5,094 bases of DNA from Actinomycetota bacterium. GTDB lineage: Bacteria; Acidobacteriota; Blastocatellia; Chloracidobacteriales; Chloracidobacteriaceae. A model generated the notes under the pieces. That model had not been told where the DNA came from and did not search any database. It saw nothing but the letters and a program-made list of their open reading frames with translations. The translations under genes and the position numbers were made by a program. This document shows, piece by piece, positions 1-5,065 of the stretch. The stretch is taken from positions 1 through 5,094 of the forward strand of contig JAAFHI010000333.1 in assembly GCA_013298335.1 (NCBI GenBank). Direction: 5' to 3'. Every line of letters begins with the position of its first letter. The stretch's first letter is position 1.

Positions 1-1040
1 GTCGGCATTCGCTCGTTTCGGTCGGTTATGAATTCGAACGCGAGGGCTATGCCAACCGGAACACCGACGACAATCCAGTCGCCGACTTCCGGACCAACAA
101 CCTGACCAGGGCGATTCAGAAGAGCAACACCTTCTACATTCAGGAGCAGCTCCGCCTCCACGAAGACCGGTTTCAGCTTTCGCTGGCCTTCCGGTCGCAG
201 AGTTTCAACCTGTCGCGTCCGGTTTTCGACGGTTTGACCAATCCCTACACCGGCTCGACGGCGGTCACTCCGAATACCGCCTTCACGGGCGACGGTTCGG
301 CGGCCTACTTCTTTCGCTCGACCGGGACGAAAATCCGGGCCCATGTCGGAAACGGCTACCGGGTGCCCTCGCTTTATGAACGCTACGGCAACTCGCCGTT
401 CGGGAATTTCGGCGATCCGCGCCTCCGGTCGGAACGGTCCATCGCCGCCGACGCGGGTGTCGACCAGTCGCTGTTTCACGACCGACTGAAAATCGGCGCG
501 ACCTACTACTACACCAGGTTGCAGGAAGTGATCGATTTCGGACCGTCGCCGCAGCCCGATCCGTTCGGGCGGACGTTCGGCGGCTACCTCAACACCGGCG
601 GGGGCATCGCGCGCGGCGCAGAACTCAGCGTTCAGGCCCGGCCCACCCGGACCACGTCGGTGACGGCCTCCTACACCTACGTCAATTCCGACAACCGCAA
701 GACGACGAGCGGCCAGGTTCGGGCGTTCAACCTGCCGAATCACTCGTTCGGGCTGACCGTGACGCAGTTTTTCGCCAAAAAGTTCGATGTGACGGTGGAT
801 TACTTCGCCGCCAGCGATTACCTGTCGCCGTATTTCGACTCGGCGACCTTTGCCACGCGGGTTTTCCGATTTGAAGGTTTGAAGAAAGCCGACGTCGTCT
901 TCGGGTACAACCACCCGCTCGGCGACCGGACGCTCCGCATGTACGTCAAGGTCGATAACCTCACCGACCGGAAATACTCCGAAAGCGGCTTCCGTACCCC
1001 CGGGGCGACCTTCACCGGCGGGGCAACGTTCCGGTTTTAA
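1..1040 (+). CDS. TonB-dependent outer-membrane receptor, C-terminal part (5' end outside window)
   Basis: The reading frame is open from base 3 to the TAA at 1038-1040, giving 345 residues; a start at the TTG at 234 would wrongly drop about 77 coding residues. The protein would be an outer-membrane beta-barrel importing a chelate with energy from TonB/ExbBD. Visible hallmarks are alternating polar/aromatic beta strands, the conserved barrel motif GYRVPSLYERYG (about 354-389), followed by the family's D-P-x-L-x-x-E-x-S pattern, a late ARGAELSV strand, and the C-terminal signature VDNLTDRKY...PGATF ending in a terminal Phe (FRF), as expected for BAM-assembled barrels. The plug domain and TonB box must lie upstream. 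It precedes a binding protein and FecCD permease, so it is probably their outer-membrane partner. Substrate (cobalamin, siderophore, heme) cannot be read from this part. The family call is secure. Confidence 0.94.
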   Translation, partial: RHSLVSVGYEFEREGYANRNTDDNPVADFRTNNLTRAIQKSNTFYIQEQLRLHEDRFQLSLAFRSQSFNLSRPVFDGLTNPYTGSTAVTPNTAFTGDGSAAYFFRSTGTKIRAHVGNGYRVPSLYERYGNSPFGNFGDPRLRSERSIAADAGVDQSLFHDRLKIGATYYYTRLQEVIDFGPSPQPDPFGRTFGGYLNTGGGIARGAELSVQARPTRTTSVTASYTYVNSDNRKTTSGQVRAFNLPNHSFGLTVTQFFAKKFDVTVDYFAASDYLSPYFDSATFATRVFRFEGLKKADVVFGYNHPLGDRTLRMYVKVDNLTDRKYSESGFRTPGATFTGGATFRF

Positions 1041-1042
1041 GA

Positions 1043-1107
1043 AAGGATGAAGGATGAAGGCGGAAGGATGAAGAAGAAAAGGATGAGGGATGAAGGATGA
1101 GGGATGA
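1043..1107 (+). repeat. Degenerate GGATGAA heptamer array after the receptor gene
   Basis: Beginning two bases after the receptor stop codon, GGATGAA or GGATGAG units recur with interruptions (AAGGCGGAAGG, AAGAAGAAAA). The first 18 bases (1043-1060) are a clean run. The array is degenerate compared with the inverted array at 1170-1230, suggesting it is older or a different copy. It is complementary to that array, so transcripts could fold into a long imperfect hairpin. It is not coding: no reading frame of substance crosses it. Confidence 0.9.
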
Positions 1108-1169
1108 AAAAAACGCTGCCCTCCCCCTCAAAAATGATTGACAAAGCAAACTGAAAACTGACCATTTCC

Positions 1170-1230
1170 TTCATCCTTCATCCTTCATCCTTCATCCTTC
1201 ATCCTTCATCCTTCATCCTTCATCCTTCAT
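1170..1230 (+). repeat. Perfect TTCATCC heptamer array (8 copies plus partial)
   Basis: Eight exact TTCATCC copies (1170-1225) are followed by a partial TTCAT (1226-1230). The homogeneity points to recent slippage expansion. It is the reverse complement of the GGATGAA arrays at 1043-1107 and 2271-2360 and has the same orientation as the array inside the permease gene at 2472-2499. The bases between the two opposed arrays (1108-1169) hold no gene. They do contain a consensus -35-like TTGACA at 1138-1143, without a convincing -10. Confidence 0.95.
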
Positions 1231-1232
1231 TT

Positions 1233-1252
1233 CCTATGGCTCACGCCATAGG
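1233..1252 (+). other. Perfect 8-bp hairpin upstream of the binding-protein gene
   Basis: CCTATGGC, a TCAC loop and GCCATAGG form a perfect 8-bp stem immediately after the TTCATCC array. No T-run follows it, so it is not a standard intrinsic terminator. A smaller CGGA-CGC-TCCG hairpin follows at about 1265-1275. Together they look like a REP-like palindromic unit or a leader structure of the downstream gene. Function is unknown. Confidence 0.6.
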
Positions 1253-1292
1253 CTAACGATCTTTCGGACGCTCCGCGCCCTCTGCTGGCCAC

Positions 1293-1309
1293 TGACTGCT
1301 GACTGCTGA
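1293..1309 (+). repeat. Short TGACTGC heptamer repeat touching the binding-protein start
   Basis: Two exact TGACTGC units and a partial third (TGA) end two bases before the ATG at 1312. This is a second sequence family with 7-bp period, unrelated in sequence to GGATGAA. It occupies the place where a Shine-Dalgarno sequence would be expected, and none is visible. Confidence 0.65.
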
Positions 1310-1311
1310 TC

Positions 1312-2271
1312 ATGAAATCACGTTCTCCGATATTTCTGTTTTTAGGTGTGCTTTTTGCTGTTTTCCTTGTCGTGGGGGGCATCGAAGGGTTTCGCCGGTT
1401 CGGGTACAAAACGACCGCCGGACCGGAAGCCACGACGAAGCCGGGTTTCCCGAAAACGATGACCGATGGTGCCGGGGAAAACGTTTCAATTCCCAAAGCG
1501 CCGCTCAGAATCGTCTCCCAGACGCTCGCGACCGATGAAATTCTGCTGGAAATTGTTCCAAATGAACGACTTGTAGCGTTGAGCGAAGTCGCCGACGATC
1601 CGAAGTACAGCTTTTGCGCCGAAAAGGCGAAATTGGTCAAAGCCCGCTGTACCAACAGCGCCGAGGAAATCCTGAAACTCCAGCCGGACATGATTTTCGT
1701 GGCCAGCTACAGCCGGGCCGAACTGGTGCAGCTTCTGAAGACGTCGGGCGCGCCGGTGTTCCGTTTTTCGCACTTCGACTCCATCGCCGATATCAAATCC
1801 AACATCCGCGCGCTCGGCTCGGCGACCGGCTGCGAAGATCAGGCGGCGGCGCTCATAAACAGGATGGAAAACCGGATTTCCGCTGCCAACCGCAAGGCCG
1901 TCGCGAGCGGAAAACGGCTGCGGGTGCTTTCCTACAGCGCGTCGAACGACACCGCCGGGGCGGGGACCAGTTTCGATGACGTTTTGAAGTCGCTGAATTG
2001 CGTCAATGTCGCCGCCGAAAACGGCGTCAACGGTTTTGCGCAGGTCAGCAGCGAACAGTTGACCCGCTGGAAGCCGGAGTACATCGTGGCCAGCGCGCAG
2101 CCGGGGCGCGCGGAAGACGTACGCCGGAAATTGTTGCAGAATCCGGCGGTTGCGGCGTCTCCCGCCGGAAAACCCGAACGGATCATCGTGGTTGAAAGCC
2201 GGGCCTTCACCGCGATTTCCCACAACATCGCCGATTGCATCGAACAGATTGCCGACGGACTCTTCAGGTAA
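1312..2271 (+). CDS. Periplasmic substrate-binding protein of a metal-chelate ABC importer (BtuF/FepB class)
   Basis: This 319-residue protein should capture the chelate in the periplasm and deliver it to the permease. Residues 1-6 are basic/polar and 7-23 strongly hydrophobic, a Sec signal or uncleaved anchor. No lipobox cysteine is seen, so it is probably not a lipoprotein. A linker (about 30-50) leads to the two-lobed family pattern: APLRIVSQTLATDEILLEI (63-81), a typical lobe 1 start, then the E-E-I-L-K-L-Q-P-D-M-I-F-V segment (118-130), a helical backbone (about 160-200), and lobe 2 starting at LRVLSYS (203-209), with W-K-P-E-Y-I-V-A (253-260). ATG 1312 is the only plausible start, because an in-frame TGA lies at 1300-1302 and the next Met (residue 50) would lose the signal. 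No Shine-Dalgarno is visible. Five cysteines (102, 113, 174, 230, 309) could form disulfides. The ligand cannot be assigned. Its last codons lie inside the following tandem repeat. Confidence 0.92.
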   Translation: MKSRSPIFLFLGVLFAVFLVVGGIEGFRRFGYKTTAGPEATTKPGFPKTMTDGAGENVSIPKAPLRIVSQTLATDEILLEIVPNERLVALSEVADDPKYSFCAEKAKLVKARCTNSAEEILKLQPDMIFVASYSRAELVQLLKTSGAPVFRFSHFDSIADIKSNIRALGSATGCEDQAAALINRMENRISAANRKAVASGKRLRVLSYSASNDTAGAGTSFDDVLKSLNCVNVAAENGVNGFAQVSSEQLTRWKPEYIVASAQPGRAEDVRRKLLQNPAVAASPAGKPERIIVVESRAFTAISHNIADCIEQIADGLFR

Positions 2272-2360
2272 AGGATGAAGGATGCAGGTAAAGGATGAAG
2301 GATGCAGGTAAAGGATGAAGGATGCAGGTAAAGGATGAAGGATGAGGGATGAAGGATGAA
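2265..2360 (+). repeat. 20-bp tandem repeat (4 copies) plus GGATGAA tail, spanning a stop and a start codon
   Basis: The unit caggtaaaggatgaaggatg is present four times without error (2265-2284, 2285-2304, 2305-2324, 2325-2344), followed by agggatgaaggatgaa (2345-2360). The first copy contains the last Arg codon and TAA stop of the binding-protein gene, so the unit is a fusion of the gene end (caggtaa) with two GGATG units. The final part supplies the purine-rich leader and the ATG (2356) of the permease gene. Each unit also carries in-frame or out-of-frame ATGs that give only very short peptides. Confidence 0.96.
2346..2355 (+). promoter_or_regulatory. Repeat-derived ribosome-binding region of the permease gene
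   Basis: GGG at 2346-2348 and AAGG at 2352-2355 are the only Shine-Dalgarno-like purines before ATG 2356, and both are part of the GGATGAA repeat. The in-frame TGA at 2350-2352 excludes an earlier start in this frame. A mini-frame ATG 2335 to TGA 2350 ends just before the start and could feed ribosomes in by reinitiation. The spacing of AAGG to the ATG is too short to be ideal, so GAGGG at 2344-2348 is the better candidate. Confidence 0.5.
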
Positions 2361-3507
2361 TGAAGAGGTTCAAACCGGAAAACCGGTCGTATTTCCCGTG
2401 CTCGTCGAGAAAAAGGCGCCCAAATCGGGCGTGGCATCGATTTTTTCCAAACCTCTGTCCATTTCCTCTTTTTCATCCTTCATCCTTCATCCTTCATCCT
2501 TTTTTCTTCTCGGTTTTCTCGCCCTCATCACGGTTGCCGTGCTGGCGGTGGCCATCGGCAGCGTGTTCATCCCGCCCGTCAGCATTCTGAAGATTCTGGC
2601 GGTTCAGGTTCTCCCGACCGGATGGGTGGACGTTTCCTCGATTCTGCCCGCCGATGCCGTCGTGATCTGGCAGTTGCGGATGCCCCGCGTCGTCGTGGCG
2701 GCTTTGGTCGGCGCGTCCCTCGGACTGGTCGGCGCCCAGATGCAGGGGTTGTTCCGGAATCCGCTCGCCTCGCCCGACATCACCGGCACGAGCGCGGGCG
2801 GGGCGTTCGGCGCGGTTGTCGCGATTGCCGCCGGACTGTCCGTCCGGTCGATGTTCTACATCCCGCTTTTCTCGTTCATCGGCAGTTTCGCGACGCTCTT
2901 TTTCGTCTACGCCATCGCCACCCGCCGCGGACGAACGCCGGTTTCGACGCTTCTTCTGGCGGGCGTCGCCGTCAGCGCGCTCATCGGTGCGCTCACATCC
3001 CTTGTCATTTCAATGGCCTGGGTGAAATGGGAAGTCGGACAGGAAATCACGTTCTGGCTCATGGGCGGACTCGACAGCCGCCTCTGGTCGCACGTCCTGC
3101 TGATTTTGCCCTGTTTTCTCATCGGCGCGCTGATTGCCACGATCCACGCCCGCGAACTCGACATCCTGCTCTCCGGCGAGGAAACCGCCCGTTCGCTCGG
3201 AGTGGACATTGAAACCGTCAAACGGACGGTCCTCGTCGGCGCGGCGCTCCTCACCGGCGGCGCGGTTGCTGTCAGCGGGGTCGTCGGCTTCATCGGACTG
3301 GTCGTTCCGCATATTGTCCGCCTGCTCATCGGCCCAAAACACCGGAAACTGCTTCCCGCCAGCGCCCTGCTCGGGGCCATCCTCGTCATCGTCGCCGACC
3401 TGCTCGCCCGCACCCTCAACCATCCGCAGGAAATCCGCCTCGGCATTGTCACCGCCGTCATCGGGGCGCCGTTTTTCCTGCATCTGCTGTTGAAACGCGA
3501 AGCGTGA
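2356..3507 (+). CDS. FecCD/BtuC-family inner-membrane permease of a metal-chelate ABC importer
   Basis: This 383-residue polytopic protein would form the homodimeric channel that receives ligand from the binding protein. Family hallmarks are clear: QLRMPRVVVAALVGASLGL (106-124), the GLFRNPLASPDITGTSAGGAFGA segment (131-153), the coupling region GEETARSLGVDIETVKR (274-290) that contacts the ATPase, GVVGFIGLVVPHIVRLLIG (308-326), LLPASALLGA (332-341) and GIVTAVIGAPFFLHLL (363-378). Hydrophobic stretches fit about ten helices, the first at about 50-70. The family is usually 320-350 residues; the excess is an N-terminal tail (1-48), of which 40-48 are encoded by a TTCATCC array. ATG 2356 is the first start after an in-frame TGA. 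GTG at 2398 and 2431 are alternatives, but both lie upstream of the array, so the array must be translated. The stop is followed by a degenerate heptamer (GAAGAAGGATG). No ATPase gene follows. Confidence 0.95.
   Translation: MNEEVQTGKPVVFPVLVEKKAPKSGVASIFSKPLSISSFSSFILHPSSFFLLGFLALITVAVLAVAIGSVFIPPVSILKILAVQVLPTGWVDVSSILPADAVVIWQLRMPRVVVAALVGASLGLVGAQMQGLFRNPLASPDITGTSAGGAFGAVVAIAAGLSVRSMFYIPLFSFIGSFATLFFVYAIATRRGRTPVSTLLLAGVAVSALIGALTSLVISMAWVKWEVGQEITFWLMGGLDSRLWSHVLLILPCFLIGALIATIHARELDILLSGEETARSLGVDIETVKRTVLVGAALLTGGAVAVSGVVGFIGLVVPHIVRLLIGPKHRKLLPASALLGAILVIVADLLARTLNHPQEIRLGIVTAVIGAPFFLHLLLKREA
2472..2499 (+). repeat. TTCATCC x4 array inside the permease coding sequence
   Basis: Four exact TTCATCC copies encode residues 40-48 (Ser-Ser-Phe-Ile-Leu-His-Pro-Ser-Ser), just before the first membrane helix. 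Seven is not a multiple of three, so gain or loss of one unit shifts the frame. From the sequence, loss of one unit leads to a stop at 2588-2590, and gain of one leads into a nonsense frame that ends at 3212. It is complementary to the GGATGAA sequence covering the start codon of the same gene. Confidence 0.95.
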
Positions 3508-3547
3508 AGAAGGATGGGGCGATTCCATTCGAACCATTTCCGCATTT

Positions 3548-3710
3548 GTAACTGTTCAGAGTCCTCCGCTTTAGCGGGGAGAATTTCGGAAATTCGACCA
3601 TTTTGCCGCCTCCTTTCCCGAAAAATCATGGGCGAAGCCTGATTTTTCCTCGGAAAATGTCCGGCTGCCGCGCTTTTTTCCCGCTAAAGCGGGAGACTCT
3701 GAACCGTTAC
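3548..3710. mobile_element. 163-bp MITE-like or REP-like element with 33-bp terminal inverted repeats
   Basis: The ends 3548-3580 and 3678-3710 are inverted repeats matching at 29 of 33 positions, starting GTAAC(T/G)GTTCAGAG. Each arm also contains its own small palindrome (CCGCTTTAGCGG or complement). Inside lie two more hairpins: GAATTTC-G-GAAATTC (3581-3595, perfect 7-bp stem), and GAAAAATCA (3620-3628) pairing with TGATTTTTC (3640-3648), extended inward by GGC-GAA-GCC and outward by TTTCC/GGAAA. It holds no transposase gene. A clear target-site duplication was not found. Short length, long terminal repeats and nested hairpins fit a non-autonomous miniature element, though a structured RNA or a double terminator between operons is also possible. 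Confidence 0.6.
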
Positions 3711-3756
3711 TCGCTGTTTTTTTCGGAAAACCGGTTGAAACTCCCAATTCCTTCAA

Positions 3757-3795
3757 TGACTGGCAGTTGTCACTGAATGAGTCAGGCTTTTTTTT
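3757..3795 (+). terminator. Probable rho-independent terminator
   Basis: TGACT (3757-3761) pairs with AGTCA (3780-3784), and inside it CAGT (3764-3767) pairs with ACTG (3772-3775) around a TGTC loop, with a GG/AATG internal bulge. GGC and eight Ts (3788-3795) follow, then more Ts after one C. The stem is only moderately strong because of the bulge, but the T-tract is convincing. It would end transcription coming from the importer genes before the esterase gene. Confidence 0.55.
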
Positions 3796-4037
3796 CTTTT
3801 TTGCTCTCTATAAGGGCAATTGAAAAATCAGGTGCTGGTTGCTTTACAGCGAAAGCGGTTTTCAAATGGGTGTGGCTTTCCAGTTCAGTTGGAGTCTCGC
3901 CACAGCGCTTCGGACGTGGACTGGATTCCATCGGCAACCCGCTCCCCATTTCGAATGGAAGAAATCCCCGCCTGTCCATGTTCGGCCATGTGCCGGCGGA
4001 TAAAACAATCCCGGTTTTTGTCTCATTCTAATTCGGC
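3796..4037. other. Spacer upstream of the esterase gene, no gene recognised
   Basis: Both strands were read. Frames of 84 residues (+) and 65 residues (-) are open here, but neither resembles a known protein, has a ribosome-binding site or shows the codon pattern of the neighbouring genes. The + frame even begins inside the putative terminator. The esterase promoter probably lies here. A TTGAAA at 3820-3825 with TTTACA 17 bases later is the best pair seen but matches poorly at the -10. Confidence 0.5.
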
Positions 4038-4045
4038 GAGAGGGG
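4038..4045 (+). promoter_or_regulatory. Shine-Dalgarno sequence of the esterase gene
   Basis: GAGAGGGG lies seven bases before ATG 4053, a normal spacing. It decides the start and supports a start that includes the signal peptide. This is the only gene in the window with an ordinary, non-repeat ribosome-binding site. Confidence 0.75.
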
Positions 4046-4052
4046 CATACGG

Positions 4053-4997
4053 ATGCGAGTCATTTGGTTGGCGGTTTTCTGCCTGGTTTTCTGCTCGCCG
4101 CCTGTCGGCCTGGCACAGATCTCAAAAGGCTCACCGGATGGGTCGTTGCCCTGGGTCACGGAAGAGGCCCGCGCTCCGCGCGTCACCTTCCGGACGTTCG
4201 ACAGTAAATCCATCGGCGGGAAAGTGAGTTATCACGTCTACGCCCCGGCGGAGTACGACAAGCCGGGAATTCGTCTGCCGGTGGTTTACTGGTTACACGG
4301 GACCGAGGGCGGAATCGTCGGCGTCCGGCCCATCGCCAAAATCTTTGATGATGCAATTCAGGCAGGCAAAGTGCCGGCGATGATGGTTGTATTCGTCAAC
4401 GGGTTACCCCGGCACCTGTGGGCCGATTCGAAGGATGGTGCGGCGCCGGTCGAGACGGTATTCACCACGGAACTCATTCCCGAGGTGGACAGGAAGTTCC
4501 GAACCATTGCCAGGCCGGAGGGCCGCATCCTTGAGGGTTTCAGTATGGGTGGCTATGGAGCGGCCAGGATAGGCTTTCGGCATCCGGACCTCTTTTCTGG
4601 GATTTCGATTTTGGCGGGCGGGCCTTTTGACCTGGAGTTACGAGGTCCGAGGGCACAACAGAACCCGCGGCTGCGAGAACTCCTGCTTCGCGACGTGTGC
4701 GGTAACGACCTGAATTATTTCAAGGCAATCAGTCCATGGACCCTCGCCGAGACCGCCGCGGTGTCCCTGCATAATCGGAAGACCGTCATCCGGCAAGCCG
4801 TCGGAGACCGAGACGATACCTGCGAACTGAACCGACAGTTCCATGACCGAATGACCAGCCTGAAAATCGCCCATGTGTATACCGAGTTACCAAACGTCGG
4901 GCACGACGCGCGAGCCATTCTCATGGAGCTTGGAGAAGGCAATGGCGAATTTTACCGCCGGGCTTTGGGGATTGCGGCTCCCCTTTCGAAGCCATAA
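4053..4997 (+). CDS. Secreted serine esterase, esterase-D/CE1-like alpha/beta hydrolase
   Basis: This 314-residue exported hydrolase has a signal peptide: MR, hydrophobic 3-20, and a likely cleavage after GLA (about 21). The alpha/beta-hydrolase core is visible in order: the V-V-Y-W-L-H-G strand and oxyanion loop (77-83), MMVVFVNG (110-117), the E-L-I-P-E-V-D segment (140-146) typical of this family, the nucleophile elbow G-F-S-M-G-G with Ser164, D-L-F-S-G (179-183) after it, an acidic candidate among Asp252/254/255 in GDRDD, and the catalytic His284 in NVGHDA. The family hydrolyses ester bonds; members include feruloyl and acetyl-xylan esterases, S-formylglutathione hydrolase, mycolyltransferases and siderophore trilactone hydrolases. 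The exact substrate cannot be told. It is separated from the importer by 545 bp with a terminator and has its own ribosome-binding site, so it is probably transcribed independently. Cysteines 216 and 257 might form a disulfide. Confidence 0.87.
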   Translation: MRVIWLAVFCLVFCSPPVGLAQISKGSPDGSLPWVTEEARAPRVTFRTFDSKSIGGKVSYHVYAPAEYDKPGIRLPVVYWLHGTEGGIVGVRPIAKIFDDAIQAGKVPAMMVVFVNGLPRHLWADSKDGAAPVETVFTTELIPEVDRKFRTIARPEGRILEGFSMGGYGAARIGFRHPDLFSGISILAGGPFDLELRGPRAQQNPRLRELLLRDVCGNDLNYFKAISPWTLAETAAVSLHNRKTVIRQAVGDRDDTCELNRQFHDRMTSLKIAHVYTELPNVGHDARAILMELGEGNGEFYRRALGIAAPLSKP

Positions 4998-5065
4998 AGG
5001 TTTCGGGTTTCGGGTATCGGGTTCAAAACCTAAAAGGTTTCGGGTGTCGGGTATCGGGTTTCAGG
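4996..5065 (+). repeat. Duplicated TTTCGGG heptamer block after the esterase gene
   Basis: Two 28-bp copies (4996-5023 and 5033-5060) differ at one base (5009 T, 5046 G). Each contains three 7-bp units of the form TNTCGGG (5001-5021 and 5038-5058); the second is extended by TTTCAGG (5059-5065). The first copy overlaps the last two bases of the esterase stop codon. Each copy has one GG and three GGG runs, a pattern that could allow a weak G-quadruplex. This is a third sequence family with 7-bp period in the window. The remaining bases to 5094 hold a TTGACA (5077-5082) whose possible -10 lies outside. Confidence 0.9.

Noticed and set aside
1138..1166. Promoter from the consensus TTGACA at 1138-1143
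   Set aside because: The hexamer is perfect, but the sequence 16-18 bases later has no acceptable -10 box, so it was not listed as a promoter.
1170..1230. CRISPR array
   Set aside because: The units are 7-bp, directly adjacent and without unique spacers. This is a simple tandem repeat, and no cas genes are present.
1486..2373. Long open frame of 295 codons on the minus strand
   Set aside because: It lies opposite the binding-protein gene, which has clear family motifs and a signal peptide. The minus frame begins with the translated heptamer repeat and resembles nothing known.
2622..3212. Arg-rich open frame of 196 codons on the plus strand within the permease
   Set aside because: It is a shadow frame of a GC-rich gene with skewed Arg/Pro/Ser composition and no family similarity. 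It matters only as the frame entered after a one-unit gain in the heptamer array.
2907..3629. Minus-strand frames of 240 and 175 codons opposite the permease 3' half
   Set aside because: Both lie opposite the conserved permease core and have low-complexity shadow composition.
3777..4031. 84-codon plus-strand frame in the spacer before the esterase
   Set aside because: It starts inside the probable terminator hairpin, lacks a ribosome-binding site and shows no recognisable domain. A decayed gene cannot be excluded, but nothing supports one.
3508..4052. Cobalamin riboswitch or Fur box that would fix the importer's substrate
   Set aside because: I looked for a B12-box-like core and an AT-rich Fur-type palindrome here and in 1041-1311 and saw neither. 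The leader of the receptor gene is outside the window.
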